Source: an uncultured bacterium (GTDB lineage: Bacteria > Verrucomicrobiota > Lentisphaeria > Victivallales > UBA1829). Taken from it: 64,000 nt of DNA. Positions 8,301 through 14,928 of the stretch are shown in pieces (the first letter of the stretch is position 1; each line of letters starts with the position of its first letter). Location of the stretch: NCBI GenBank assembly GCA_902802585.1, contig CADCMR010000011.1, forward strand, positions 1-64,000. Reading direction: 5' to 3'. The translations under genes were made by a program, and so were the position numbers. A model generated the notes under the pieces. It worked only from the letters and a program-made list of their open reading frames with translations, was not told where the DNA came from and searched no databases.

Positions 8301-11190
8301 GGCGGTCGTTCGCGAGATAGGTCTTCAGAAACTCCGCGTGCGACGTGAATTGCGCGCAGACAAGTTTCGCGGGGATGTCGTGTGCAGATGGGAAAAGCGC
8401 GACAAGTTCGGCGGTCCGGAGGATGGCTGGAATGTTCGCGGAGTGCGGCGGCATCCTGAGGAGCGGCGCGACCGCGGCGAACGATTCCTTCAAGGTGTCC
8501 GCGGCGGATACGAGCGCGCGGGCGATTTTCAGAATATCGTTTTCCAGCACGGGCGACCATGGGACGGGATCCAGAATGCGCAGGGCGTCCAGAGCGTCGT
8601 GCGCGGCGCCCCGGAACGCGATCGCGAGGTCGACGACGAGGCGTTCGGCGGTCTCTCGGTCTTCACGCGTTTGCATCAGGAAGTCGATCTCCGGCGCAAG
8701 ACCGGGATCGGGAGGTTCCGTCAAACAGAGCGTTCGGGAGAAGCAGTCGTACGCGGAGAGGCCGTTCGGATACACTTTATGGAGTTCGCGGACGTAGCGG
8801 TTCAGTTCCTCGCGGGATTGCTCCATGGATGCGACGACGGTGTCCCATTCGGCGGGCGGATTGCTTTCGGGTATCTGCAATGCCTCGGCGAACTGTTTCA
8901 GTACATCGGTCTTGCCCGCCTTGTTGGAGTGGAGCTCGAGGCAGAACGGCTTCAGTCCGATCTTCGTCAGGCGGTTGTGAACCACGTCGAGCGCCGCCTT
9001 TTTCTCGGAGACGAAGAGAACGCGGCGGCCGAGCGCCAGGTTGTGCGCGATGATGTTCGTGATGGTCTGCGATTTGCCGGTGCCGGGCGGACCGTGCAGC
9101 ACAAAGCTTTTGCCCATGCCGGAGTAGACGATGGCGGTGAGCTGCGAGGAGTCCGCGCTCATGGGGCAGCAGAGATTTTTCAAATCCAGATGCTGTGCGA
9201 TCTCCTCCGGGGGGAAGACTTCGATTCCGTCGTCAAAGAGGCCGCCGCCTTCGATCAGATGGTTCACGATCAAGTTTTTGCGGAGGTCGTCCCGCCGCGC
9301 CGTCATGTCGTTCCACATGATGAACTTGCCGAACGAGAAGAGCCCGATGCGGGCTTCCTCGCGGACCTCCCAGCCTTTCATGTCCTTGAGCGTCTGGCGG
9401 AAGATCTGCATGACGCGCGCAACGTCCACTCCGGAATCGTCGGCGGGGAGCGGGTCGAGACCGGGAACAGTGAGCTGGAATTGGCTTCGGAGGAGTTCCA
9501 GCAGCGTTTCGTTGATCATGGTGTCCTCGTCGAGACGGGAGATGCGGAATCCCTCGGCGACGGACTTGCGCCGGATCTGGATCGGGATCAGCAGGATGGG
9601 CGCGAGATAGGTCTTTTCATCGCGTTCGGACATCTTCCACTCCAGGAACCCGACCGCGAGGAAGAGGGTGTTCACGCCGCCTTCCTCCAGGTCCGACTTG
9701 CTTTGACGGTAGACTGCGACGAGACGTTTGTTAAGCTCCGGCGGGGGCAGGATGCTCCATAGGCGGTGCTGGTCAAGTTCGGCATCGAGCAGCGCCTTGA
9801 TTTCCGTCTTGACTTCACTCCCGCGGAGCATCGACAGGTCGTGGATGTCTTTTTCGTTCAGGAGATTGGAAAGCGTGTTCAGCGCGATGCTTTCGTCCGC
9901 CGCGAGCTTGTCCTCCAGCACCGTGATGTCGGTGCAGGCGATCGGGATGATCTGTTTCGTGTCGCGCACGTTCAGCAGACGGTTCCGCAGCGAAAGATCA
10001 AGGAGTTTCTGCGTCCAGCGGCGCACGCGTCCGGGCTGTGTGCCGGAGCTGTCCAGCGCGGAGAGGTCGACTTCCGCCTGAAGCGTACGCATCTCTTCCG
10101 GACCGAGCTTTTCTGTCTTGTTTTCAATGGGGGCGAGCTCCAGCCCGTTCACGCTGCGTCGCAGGGGCAGGGGGCGGATTCCGCTTTTTCTTGCACGGAA
10201 GATGTCGATGGCGCACTGGAAATCATCGTCGATGTTCAGGTGTTTCGTGCGCGCAGTGGTTTCCGCCCTGGAGAACGTGACATTGTCGCCTGCAAACATG
10301 GAGGTCGTTTCCAGCACGAGAAATTCGTCGAGGTCGACGAGCTTGCGGATCGCCTGAAGGTCGTCCATCGGGATGTCGGGGAAATATCGGTCGACCAGGT
10401 GGCAGCCGATGTAGGCGTGCCCGGAGTGGAGCAGGATGACCGGATGAAGACCGCACTGCTCCATGACGGACGCGAAGAGCACGGTCGTGTCGAGGCAGGT
10501 CCCGAGTTTGTACTGGAAGATGTTGTCGGCGAACCGGATGCGCTGGCCCGGCGTACCGATCGACGACGGCGGCAGCGAGTAGTGGATGCCCCAGGAATAG
10601 ACCGCGCGGTAGATGGCGGCGCAGAGCTCGTAGACACGCTTGCGGTCGTTGGACTGGTAGCCGTCGATGGACGCGTCTCCGGTCGCCTTGCGGAGTTCCT
10701 CGGACGCGCGCGCCTGGAGCTCGGAGATCACGTCCAGGTTCGGCGTGACGAACGCCGCGAGGAGTTCCGGCATGACCGCCATCCCGGTCCACTGGTCGGC
10801 GGCGAACGCCGTGACGTCGTACTCCTGACTGCACAGCGTCCGCCCGTTCCAGAACACTTCCAGTTTCAGCTTGCTCTTCACCGCCTCGGAAAGCGACATC
10901 AGGAACTCGAAATTCAGTTCGAGCCCGAGGTCGTGCATCGCGAGCGTTTCGCCGGGTGCGATCTCCTCCGCGTGGATCGTCTTCGGCAGGATCATTTCCG
11001 GGGATGAAGTGAACGCGCAGACCAGTCCGGTGAGCGGACGGTCCGAACGGTTGGTCAGCTTCAGTTCCCGCACCGCCGGGACGTCGTTCTGCTGGAACGC
11101 GAGGTTGAAGAACGGGAGGAAATCAAGTTCGGCGGTGAGCTGCGGCATGGCTTCGGGATCGGGGAAAACGGGGCTGTGTTGTTCTGTCAT
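5365..11190 (-). CDS. DUF4011-SF1 helicase-Vsr/DUF559-like nuclease-DUF3320 protein, probable antiphage defence
   Basis: A single 1941-residue multidomain protein. Near residues 225-250 it has a transglutaminase-like Cys-His pattern (YKLGTCLDTT and HSGHAYIGCHLVD). The split superfamily 1 helicase has Walker A GPPGTGKSQTITN near residue 700, Walker B DLIVFDEASQIP near 1328, VVGDPKQMPPTNFF just after it, and later VQGDERDVILFS and RRLNVAITRAKEQVVVF. A restriction-endonuclease-like domain follows near 1640-1710 (SEYRIDLAV, LLAIECDGSSY), then a DUF3320-like segment near 1800-1860 (ESLLKKRITKAWGFAR). From memory, this order matches the single-gene Hhe defence candidate. Solitary, with its own terminator. 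No frameshift or lost helicase motif was seen. Confidence 0.85.
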   Translation of the reverse strand: MTEQHSPVFPDPEAMPQLTAELDFLPFFNLAFQQNDVPAVRELKLTNRSDRPLTGLVCAFTSSPEMILPKTIHAEEIAPGETLAMHDLGLELNFEFLMSLSEAVKSKLKLEVFWNGRTLCSQEYDVTAFAADQWTGMAVMPELLAAFVTPNLDVISELQARASEELRKATGDASIDGYQSNDRKRVYELCAAIYRAVYSWGIHYSLPPSSIGTPGQRIRFADNIFQYKLGTCLDTTVLFASVMEQCGLHPVILLHSGHAYIGCHLVDRYFPDIPMDDLQAIRKLVDLDEFLVLETTSMFAGDNVTFSRAETTARTKHLNIDDDFQCAIDIFRARKSGIRPLPLRRSVNGLELAPIENKTEKLGPEEMRTLQAEVDLSALDSSGTQPGRVRRWTQKLLDLSLRNRLLNVRDTKQIIPIACTDITVLEDKLAADESIALNTLSNLLNEKDIHDLSMLRGSEVKTEIKALLDAELDQHRLWSILPPPELNKRLVAVYRQSKSDLEEGGVNTLFLAVGFLEWKMSERDEKTYLAPILLIPIQIRRKSVAEGFRISRLDEDTMINETLLELLRSQFQLTVPGLDPLPADDSGVDVARVMQIFRQTLKDMKGWEVREEARIGLFSFGKFIMWNDMTARRDDLRKNLIVNHLIEGGGLFDDGIEVFPPEEIAQHLDLKNLCCPMSADSSQLTAIVYSGMGKSFVLHGPPGTGKSQTITNIIAHNLALGRRVLFVSEKKAALDVVHNRLTKIGLKPFCLELHSNKAGKTDVLKQFAEALQIPESNPPAEWDTVVASMEQSREELNRYVRELHKVYPNGLSAYDCFSRTLCLTEPPDPGLAPEIDFLMQTREDRETAERLVVDLAIAFRGAAHDALDALRILDPVPWSPVLENDILKIARALVSAADTLKESFAAVAPLLRMPPHSANIPAILRTAELVALFPSAHDIPAKLVCAQFTSHAEFLKTYLANDRRRAELEDNLKAYRLDTFSQYDFSGIAARVAEHDKAFFLVRFFKNNSLLKELAGLKKGGGAKLTMPELKALLPDAEEYANLLRMLESGRAQAEDLLGTYWNAGSPDWNAVEAMLADAETIMAIASEFAGEELYEALRTLLPNAKQSFADHLSAIQKLQDTSDGFKTTLDSFAAHSSAATAMDNLDALRNSVQSVIDHISDLRAGLRYLLLAKDAKERGLAKLAAALENTTQDPAGFAEFCGDIFASAMLAQILTASPVLSQFDGATHNDRIRKFSELDDKYTALARRIVFAKLAASLPRRRSGPCPEGTELGLLKRECEKRARQKPVRQLLEQIPTLAPILKPCFLMSPLSVAQYLPPDTAPFDLIVFDEASQIPVWDAIGVIARGRQLIVVGDPKQMPPTNFFQKQDAEDPDDAMEDAADLESILDECIAAGVYPTYLNWHYRSRHESLIAFSNHYYYEDHLFTFPAATVSDCLGVRFEFVPGGVYDRKSTRTNRKEAEVIVKYVFDRLEHSRKKRSIGVVTFSQAQKDLIEDLLEEERAKHPNLEPYFSDKNPEPLFVKNLENVQGDERDVILFSIGYAPDASGRFAMNFGPLNRQGGERRLNVAITRAKEQVVVFSSIHANQIDLARTGAVGAAHLKFFLDYAEKGVRIQHRNNAESNQNGLAVQIAGFLAENGYESEHNFGSSEYRIDLAVRNPDRPEQYLLAIECDGSSYAAQRTTRDREHLRPSVLQSLGWHTFRAWSVDWAFARRHAEHDLLQVLDELKNAPETPDTEPEPMETETPEPAPESDSEVKEDASPAPTVSQFKKNYVVWRSAEPLNPDLFYAPESRVLVRRQIEEIIRTEGPIYESLLKKRITKAWGFARAGGNIAAVLRECLPDNMVTTANADEPVYWPRGIDPADYHDYRVGTDRDSRRAIDEIPPEELANAMYEVLVDFASCEHDVLFRETIRLFGLNTLTAKARQYLEYAVAVLQNSGRI

Positions 11191-11232
11191 GGAGGGCGAT
11201 CCTGTATATCGATGAAACTGTATAAAAGAAGG

Positions 11233-11267
11233 AAAACCCCATACGATCCGGGCGGTAACAGTATGGG
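11233..11267 (-). terminator. Probable terminator after the AraC-family gene
   Basis: On the minus strand CCCATAC pairs with GTATGGG around a 16-base loop, followed by GTTTTCCTTC. It lies in the 88-bp gap between the AraC gene and the helicase gene. The stem is short and the T-tract weak. Confidence 0.45.
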
Positions 11268-11278
11268 AGGGAATATCG

Positions 11279-12367
11279 TTATCTTCTGGGCTTGCCGGAA
11301 GACTTTTTCGTCGCGGAAGCGGCTTTCTTCGGCTTCTGCGGCGCGGCGGACGTTTTTGTGCTTGCCGGAGACATGACGCTGACAGGCTCTGCCGGTTCCG
11401 CCGGGACGTCCTTCGGCTGGTAACGCCGCACGCCGCGCGGGTTCAGCGGGTTGATGGCGCTGGGCGGGTATCCGAGCTTCTGGTGGAACTGCTTGGAGAA
11501 GAAGAACTGGTCCTTGTAGCCGAGGTTGAACGCCGTTTCCTTCACGCTCACGCCGCGCATGAGCATGTTCACCGCCTCCTCCATGCGGCACTGGATCTGG
11601 TATTCGCCGATGTTGTGCCCCATCACGCGCATGAAATGCTGGCGCAGGGATGGATAGCTGAGCGGGAGGTCTTTCAGGAGCTCGGGCAGGGAGCGGTTGT
11701 CCGTGAGGTTTTCGAGGATGATCTTCTTGATCTCGGACGTGATGCGGTCGGAGAAATCCTCGCGACGGCTCTTCAGGAGTTTTGTGATGAGGGCGAACAT
11801 CTCCAGCGGAATCTTCGACTGGTTCGTTTCGTTGTTCATGAACGAAATGAAGTCGAAACACTCGTTGAGGAGTGCCAGGGAGAGGTCGATGTCGCGCACG
11901 GGCGTCTGCGTGTTGATGCGGAAAACGTGCTTGCACATGGAGTAGATCCAGTTGTCGTCCTGCCCCGGCATGTTCTTCAGCTTCAGGTAGCCTTCGCGTT
12001 TTTCGTCCAGCTCCATGTGGTCGGGCGGCGGAAGCCCGCCGTAATCCGTCAAGTCATCGCTCATGAAATGGCACGACATGTAAAACTCAAGCCAGCGGCT
12101 GTTCTCCTCAATGTACGTGGCGTGCTTGCGGTGCGGGATGCGGAAGAAGAGCTTGCCGGGCATCAGCGGGTATTCCGTGCCGTCCTCGTCGACGTACGTG
12201 CCGCGTCCGCGGAGCACGACCGAGACCGAGAAGAGCGGGAAGGATCCGCCGTCCCAGTCGATCGTAACATTTTCTTTTTTGAGGATGCCGGTGGAAAAGA
12301 CGTCACGGCCGATGGTGCGGAAGATGCCGTTGTATTCCCGGTCGAATTTTTTAGGCAATTCAAACAT
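11279..12367 (-). CDS. AraC-family transcriptional regulator with N-terminal cupin
   Basis: The 362-residue protein has an N-terminal sugar-sensing cupin-like region (LRGRGTYVDEDGTEYPLMPGK, about residues 53-73) and a C-terminal double helix-turn-helix at ~215-310. Recognition elements include SYPSLRQHFMRVMGHNIGEY and VKETAFNLGYKDQFFFSKQF. An unusual Lys/Pro/Ala-rich tail of ~45 residues follows the DNA-binding domain. Such regulators usually control carbohydrate genes, but no sugar-utilisation operon is adjacent, so the target is unknown. The gene follows the hyp operon terminator and is probably transcribed separately. Confidence 0.85.
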   Translation of the reverse strand: MFELPKKFDREYNGIFRTIGRDVFSTGILKKENVTIDWDGGSFPLFSVSVVLRGRGTYVDEDGTEYPLMPGKLFFRIPHRKHATYIEENSRWLEFYMSCHFMSDDLTDYGGLPPPDHMELDEKREGYLKLKNMPGQDDNWIYSMCKHVFRINTQTPVRDIDLSLALLNECFDFISFMNNETNQSKIPLEMFALITKLLKSRREDFSDRITSEIKKIILENLTDNRSLPELLKDLPLSYPSLRQHFMRVMGHNIGEYQIQCRMEEAVNMLMRGVSVKETAFNLGYKDQFFFSKQFHQKLGYPPSAINPLNPRGVRRYQPKDVPAEPAEPVSVMSPASTKTSAAPQKPKKAASATKKSSGKPRR

Positions 12368-12599
12368 AACAAAAGTTCATGGATGATGGTTCGTTTTTCT
12401 GAACGTCACGCAGTACGGGGGAACCCTATGTCGGCGCGCCGTTCTTTTTGCTTGTTCTAACATAAAATACATGCAATCCCGTCAATGTCAAACGAAAAAA
12501 GGAAAAAAACAACGATAAAATGTTAAAAACTACATCTTTTGCCTGTTCTGGCGTGATTCCCGTTCGGAAGTATGTAGTTTTTTCCGGTATTATTGGAAA
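12368..12599. other. Intergenic region upstream of the AraC gene
   Basis: About 230 AT-rich bases between the AraC start and the hyp operon terminator. They should carry the AraC promoter on the minus strand; I see no clear -35/-10 pair. Confidence 0.4.
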
Positions 12600-12637
12600 A
12601 AGAAAAAACCGCCGGAACCTCATAGAGTTCCTGGCGG
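12600..12637 (-). terminator. Rho-independent terminator of the hydE-nitrogenase-like-hyp operon
   Basis: On the minus strand CCGCCAGGAAC and GTTCCGGCGG form a 10-bp stem with one bulged A, followed by TTTTTTCTTTTT. It lies about 30 bp after the hypE stop and closes the 12-kb gene series. Confidence 0.9.
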
Positions 12638-12667
12638 GGATGGATTGTCGAAAATATGTTCGTCGAT

Positions 12668-13687
12668 TCAGCAAATCCGGGGCAGGAGCTCGCCGCCGGG
12701 CTGGGGGAGGAGCGACTGCGCGCCGATCTCGGTGGTCATGACGACCTTGCCGGGATGGTCGGCGACGACTTCGCCGATGACCGCGGCGTTGGCGGAGTAG
12801 GGTCCTTTGCGGAGAGCTTCGAGGATGGCGGGCGCTTCGGATTTTGGCGCGAAGACGACGAGACGCCCTTCGCAGGCGAGGTAAAGCGGTTCGAGTCCGA
12901 GCATGCCGCAGACGCCGCGCACTTCGGGGGCGACCGGGACGTCGGCGGAATTGAGGCGGATTCCGACCTTGCTCTGGTCGGCGATCTCGTACAGGACGGT
13001 GCCGACGCCGCCGCGCGTTGCGTCGCGGATCACATGGATGTCGTGCGAAGCGTCGATCATGCTCTTCACTGTGCCCCAGAGCGGGGCGCAGTCGCTGGTA
13101 ACGTCCGCATCGATCTCGAATTCGTTGCGGGCGAGCAATATGGTGCAGCCGTGTCGGCCCACGTCGCCGGTCACGATCACGGCGTCGCCGGGCTTCGCGA
13201 ACGCGCCGGAGGTGCGGACGCCCTCGGTGAGCTGCCCGACGCCGGTCGTGGTGATGAAGACGTGGTCGACCTGCCCTTTGCCTGCGACCTTGGTGTCGCC
13301 CGCTACGATGCGGACTCCTGCCTCGTCTGCGGTCTTCTTCATGGCGGCTGCGATCTCTTCGAGCTTGGCGAGGGGGAATCCCTCCTCAATCACGAACGCG
13401 CAGGAGAGGTAGAGCGGTTTCGCGCCCATGCACGCGAGGTCATTGACCGTGCCGCAGATGCTGAGCTTGCCGATGTTGCCGCCGGGGAATTCGAACGGCG
13501 ACACGATGAAGCCGTCTGTGGTGAACGCGATCTTTCCGGCGTCCACGGGCAGGACCGCGGCGTCGTCGCCGGTGAAATCCGGGTTGGAGAAGTGCGCCTT
13601 GAAGACGCGGTCGATGAGTTCGGCGGTCTGGCGTCCGCCCGCGCCGTGGGCGAGCGTCACAAAATCGTTTTTGTTCATATTATCCAT
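12668..13687 (-). CDS. hypE: Hydrogenase maturation protein HypE (cyanide ligand synthesis)
   Basis: HypE receives the carbamoyl group made by HypF on its C-terminal cysteine and dehydrates it to a thiocyanate, which HypCD transfers to iron as CN-. The 339-residue protein has the AIR-synthase fold motifs HGAGGRQTAELID, TGDDAAVLP, NDLACMGAKPLYL and RDATRGGVGTVLYEIAD. It ends in the functional PRIC tetrapeptide, so it looks active. The start with GGAG 9 bases upstream overlaps the hypD end by 8 bp; a second in-frame ATG at 13678 lacks this spacing. It is the last gene of the operon before the terminator. Confidence 0.95.
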   Translation of the reverse strand: MDNMNKNDFVTLAHGAGGRQTAELIDRVFKAHFSNPDFTGDDAAVLPVDAGKIAFTTDGFIVSPFEFPGGNIGKLSICGTVNDLACMGAKPLYLSCAFVIEEGFPLAKLEEIAAAMKKTADEAGVRIVAGDTKVAGKGQVDHVFITTTGVGQLTEGVRTSGAFAKPGDAVIVTGDVGRHGCTILLARNEFEIDADVTSDCAPLWGTVKSMIDASHDIHVIRDATRGGVGTVLYEIADQSKVGIRLNSADVPVAPEVRGVCGMLGLEPLYLACEGRLVVFAPKSEAPAILEALRKGPYSANAAVIGEVVADHPGKVVMTTEIGAQSLLPQPGGELLPRIC

Positions 13688-14723
13688 TGAGAATATCTCC
13701 GTATTGGTAGTAGGCGGAACACGCCCCTTCGTTGGAGACCATGCACGCCCCGACCGGATGGAGCGGGGTGCACGCGGTCCCGAAAAGTTTGCAGTCGGTG
13801 GATTTGCATTTGCCCTGAAGCACCTCGCCGCAGCGGCAGGCAGGATTGCTCCGGCCCGCGACGGGCGGCAGAGTGAACTTCAGCCGGGCGTCGTACGCGG
13901 CGAACGCCGGACGGAGTTTCAGGCCGGACATCGGGATCACGCCGAGTCCGCGCCACTCCGCGTCGCACGGTTCCATGATGGCGTCCATCAGCTTCAGCGC
14001 GGCGGGCGACCCCTCGGGACGCACCACGCGCGGATAGCAATTGCGGAAGAATGGTTCGCCGGAGGCGGACAAACGAATAATGACCGCGAGCGCGGTAAGG
14101 ATTTCGTCGGCGGTGAATCCCGCGACCACGCCGGACACGCCGAGTTTCACGAGGCCCTCGCAGACGGCTGTGCCCGTGATGGCGTTCACATGGCCGGGGT
14201 ACAGGAACGCGTCCGCACTGCCTTTCAGCGCCTTGTACGCGTTCGGCATGGTCTTGTTCGCGCCGAGGATCGAGAAGTTCGCAAGCCCTTCGGCGGCGGC
14301 TTTCTTCACCGCCAGACACGCTGCCGGGACCGTCGTTTCGAACCCGACCGCCAGAAAGACGACCTGCTTGTCCGGATTCTCCCGCGCAAAGTCGACCGCG
14401 TCCAGCGGCGAGTAGACGGTCTTCACCGCCGCGCCTTTGGAACGCGCCCCCGCAAGGCTCATTTCCGAGCCGGGCACGCGGATCAGGTCGCCGAACGTGC
14501 AGATGACCGCGCCGTGTTCGAGCGCGAGCATAACCGCCTCGTCGATGTACCCGGCGGGCGTCACGCAGACGGGGCACCCCGGGCCGGAGATGAGTTCGAT
14601 CTGAGGCGGCAGGATGCGGCGGATGCCGAGACGGAAGATCTCGTGCGTGTGGGTGCCGCAGACCTCCATGACGCGGAGTTTGCGCCCGTTGTAGGAGTCG
14701 ATAATCTGTTTAGCCGATTCCAT
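13680..14723 (-). CDS. hypD: Hydrogenase maturation protein HypD (Fe(CN)2CO assembly)
   Basis: HypD, with HypC, is the scaffold on which iron receives two CN- and one CO ligand. The family cysteines are present: VCGTHTHEIFRLG (C22), GPGCPVCVTP (C50, C53), and the C-terminal [4Fe-4S]-type cysteines CRCGEVLQGKCKSTDCKLFG. The 347-residue length is usual. I chose the ATG at 14723 over an upstream TTG. It overlaps hypC by 14 bp and hypE by 8 bp, which implies coupled translation. Nothing suggests loss of function. Confidence 0.95.
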   Translation of the reverse strand: MESAKQIIDSYNGRKLRVMEVCGTHTHEIFRLGIRRILPPQIELISGPGCPVCVTPAGYIDEAVMLALEHGAVICTFGDLIRVPGSEMSLAGARSKGAAVKTVYSPLDAVDFARENPDKQVVFLAVGFETTVPAACLAVKKAAAEGLANFSILGANKTMPNAYKALKGSADAFLYPGHVNAITGTAVCEGLVKLGVSGVVAGFTADEILTALAVIIRLSASGEPFFRNCYPRVVRPEGSPAALKLMDAIMEPCDAEWRGLGVIPMSGLKLRPAFAAYDARLKFTLPPVAGRSNPACRCGEVLQGKCKSTDCKLFGTACTPLHPVGACMVSNEGACSAYYQYGDILNG

Positions 14724-14928
14724 CAAGCGACTCCATGATCTTGCGGGATTCGTCCGCGTCCGTTTCGGTGATCTTCGCGATGGCGACGCCGGCGTGGACC
14801 ATGACGTAATCGCCCGGCTCCAGATCGTCGATGAGGTCCGCCGAAACCTTGCGTTTCGCGCCGGACGCGTCGATGAGGGCGGTGCCGTCCTCGATGCTGA
14901 CTACTCTTGCGGAAAGACCTACACACAT
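14710..14928 (-). CDS. hypC: Hydrogenase assembly chaperone HypC
   Basis: A 72-residue HypC/HupF-family protein that begins MCVGL. The cysteine at position 2 is the residue that binds the Fe(CN)2CO intermediate in the family. The remainder (DDLEPGDYVMVHAGVAIAKI) is the typical beta-barrel. HypC normally passes the iron unit from HypD to the large-subunit precursor of a [NiFe]-hydrogenase. No such subunit is encoded in this window, so its client here is open. It overlaps hypF by 10 bp and hypD by 14 bp. Confidence 0.95.
   Translation of the reverse strand: MCVGLSARVVSIEDGTALIDASGAKRKVSADLIDDLEPGDYVMVHAGVAIAKITETDADESRKIMESLDGIG

Noticed and set aside
7783..9762. Long + strand frame within the helicase gene
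   Set aside because: It is antisense to continuous helicase coding sequence and shows no motif.
12426..12674. Possible small minus-strand gene between the AraC and hypE genes
   Set aside because: It includes the hyp operon terminator and has no family features.
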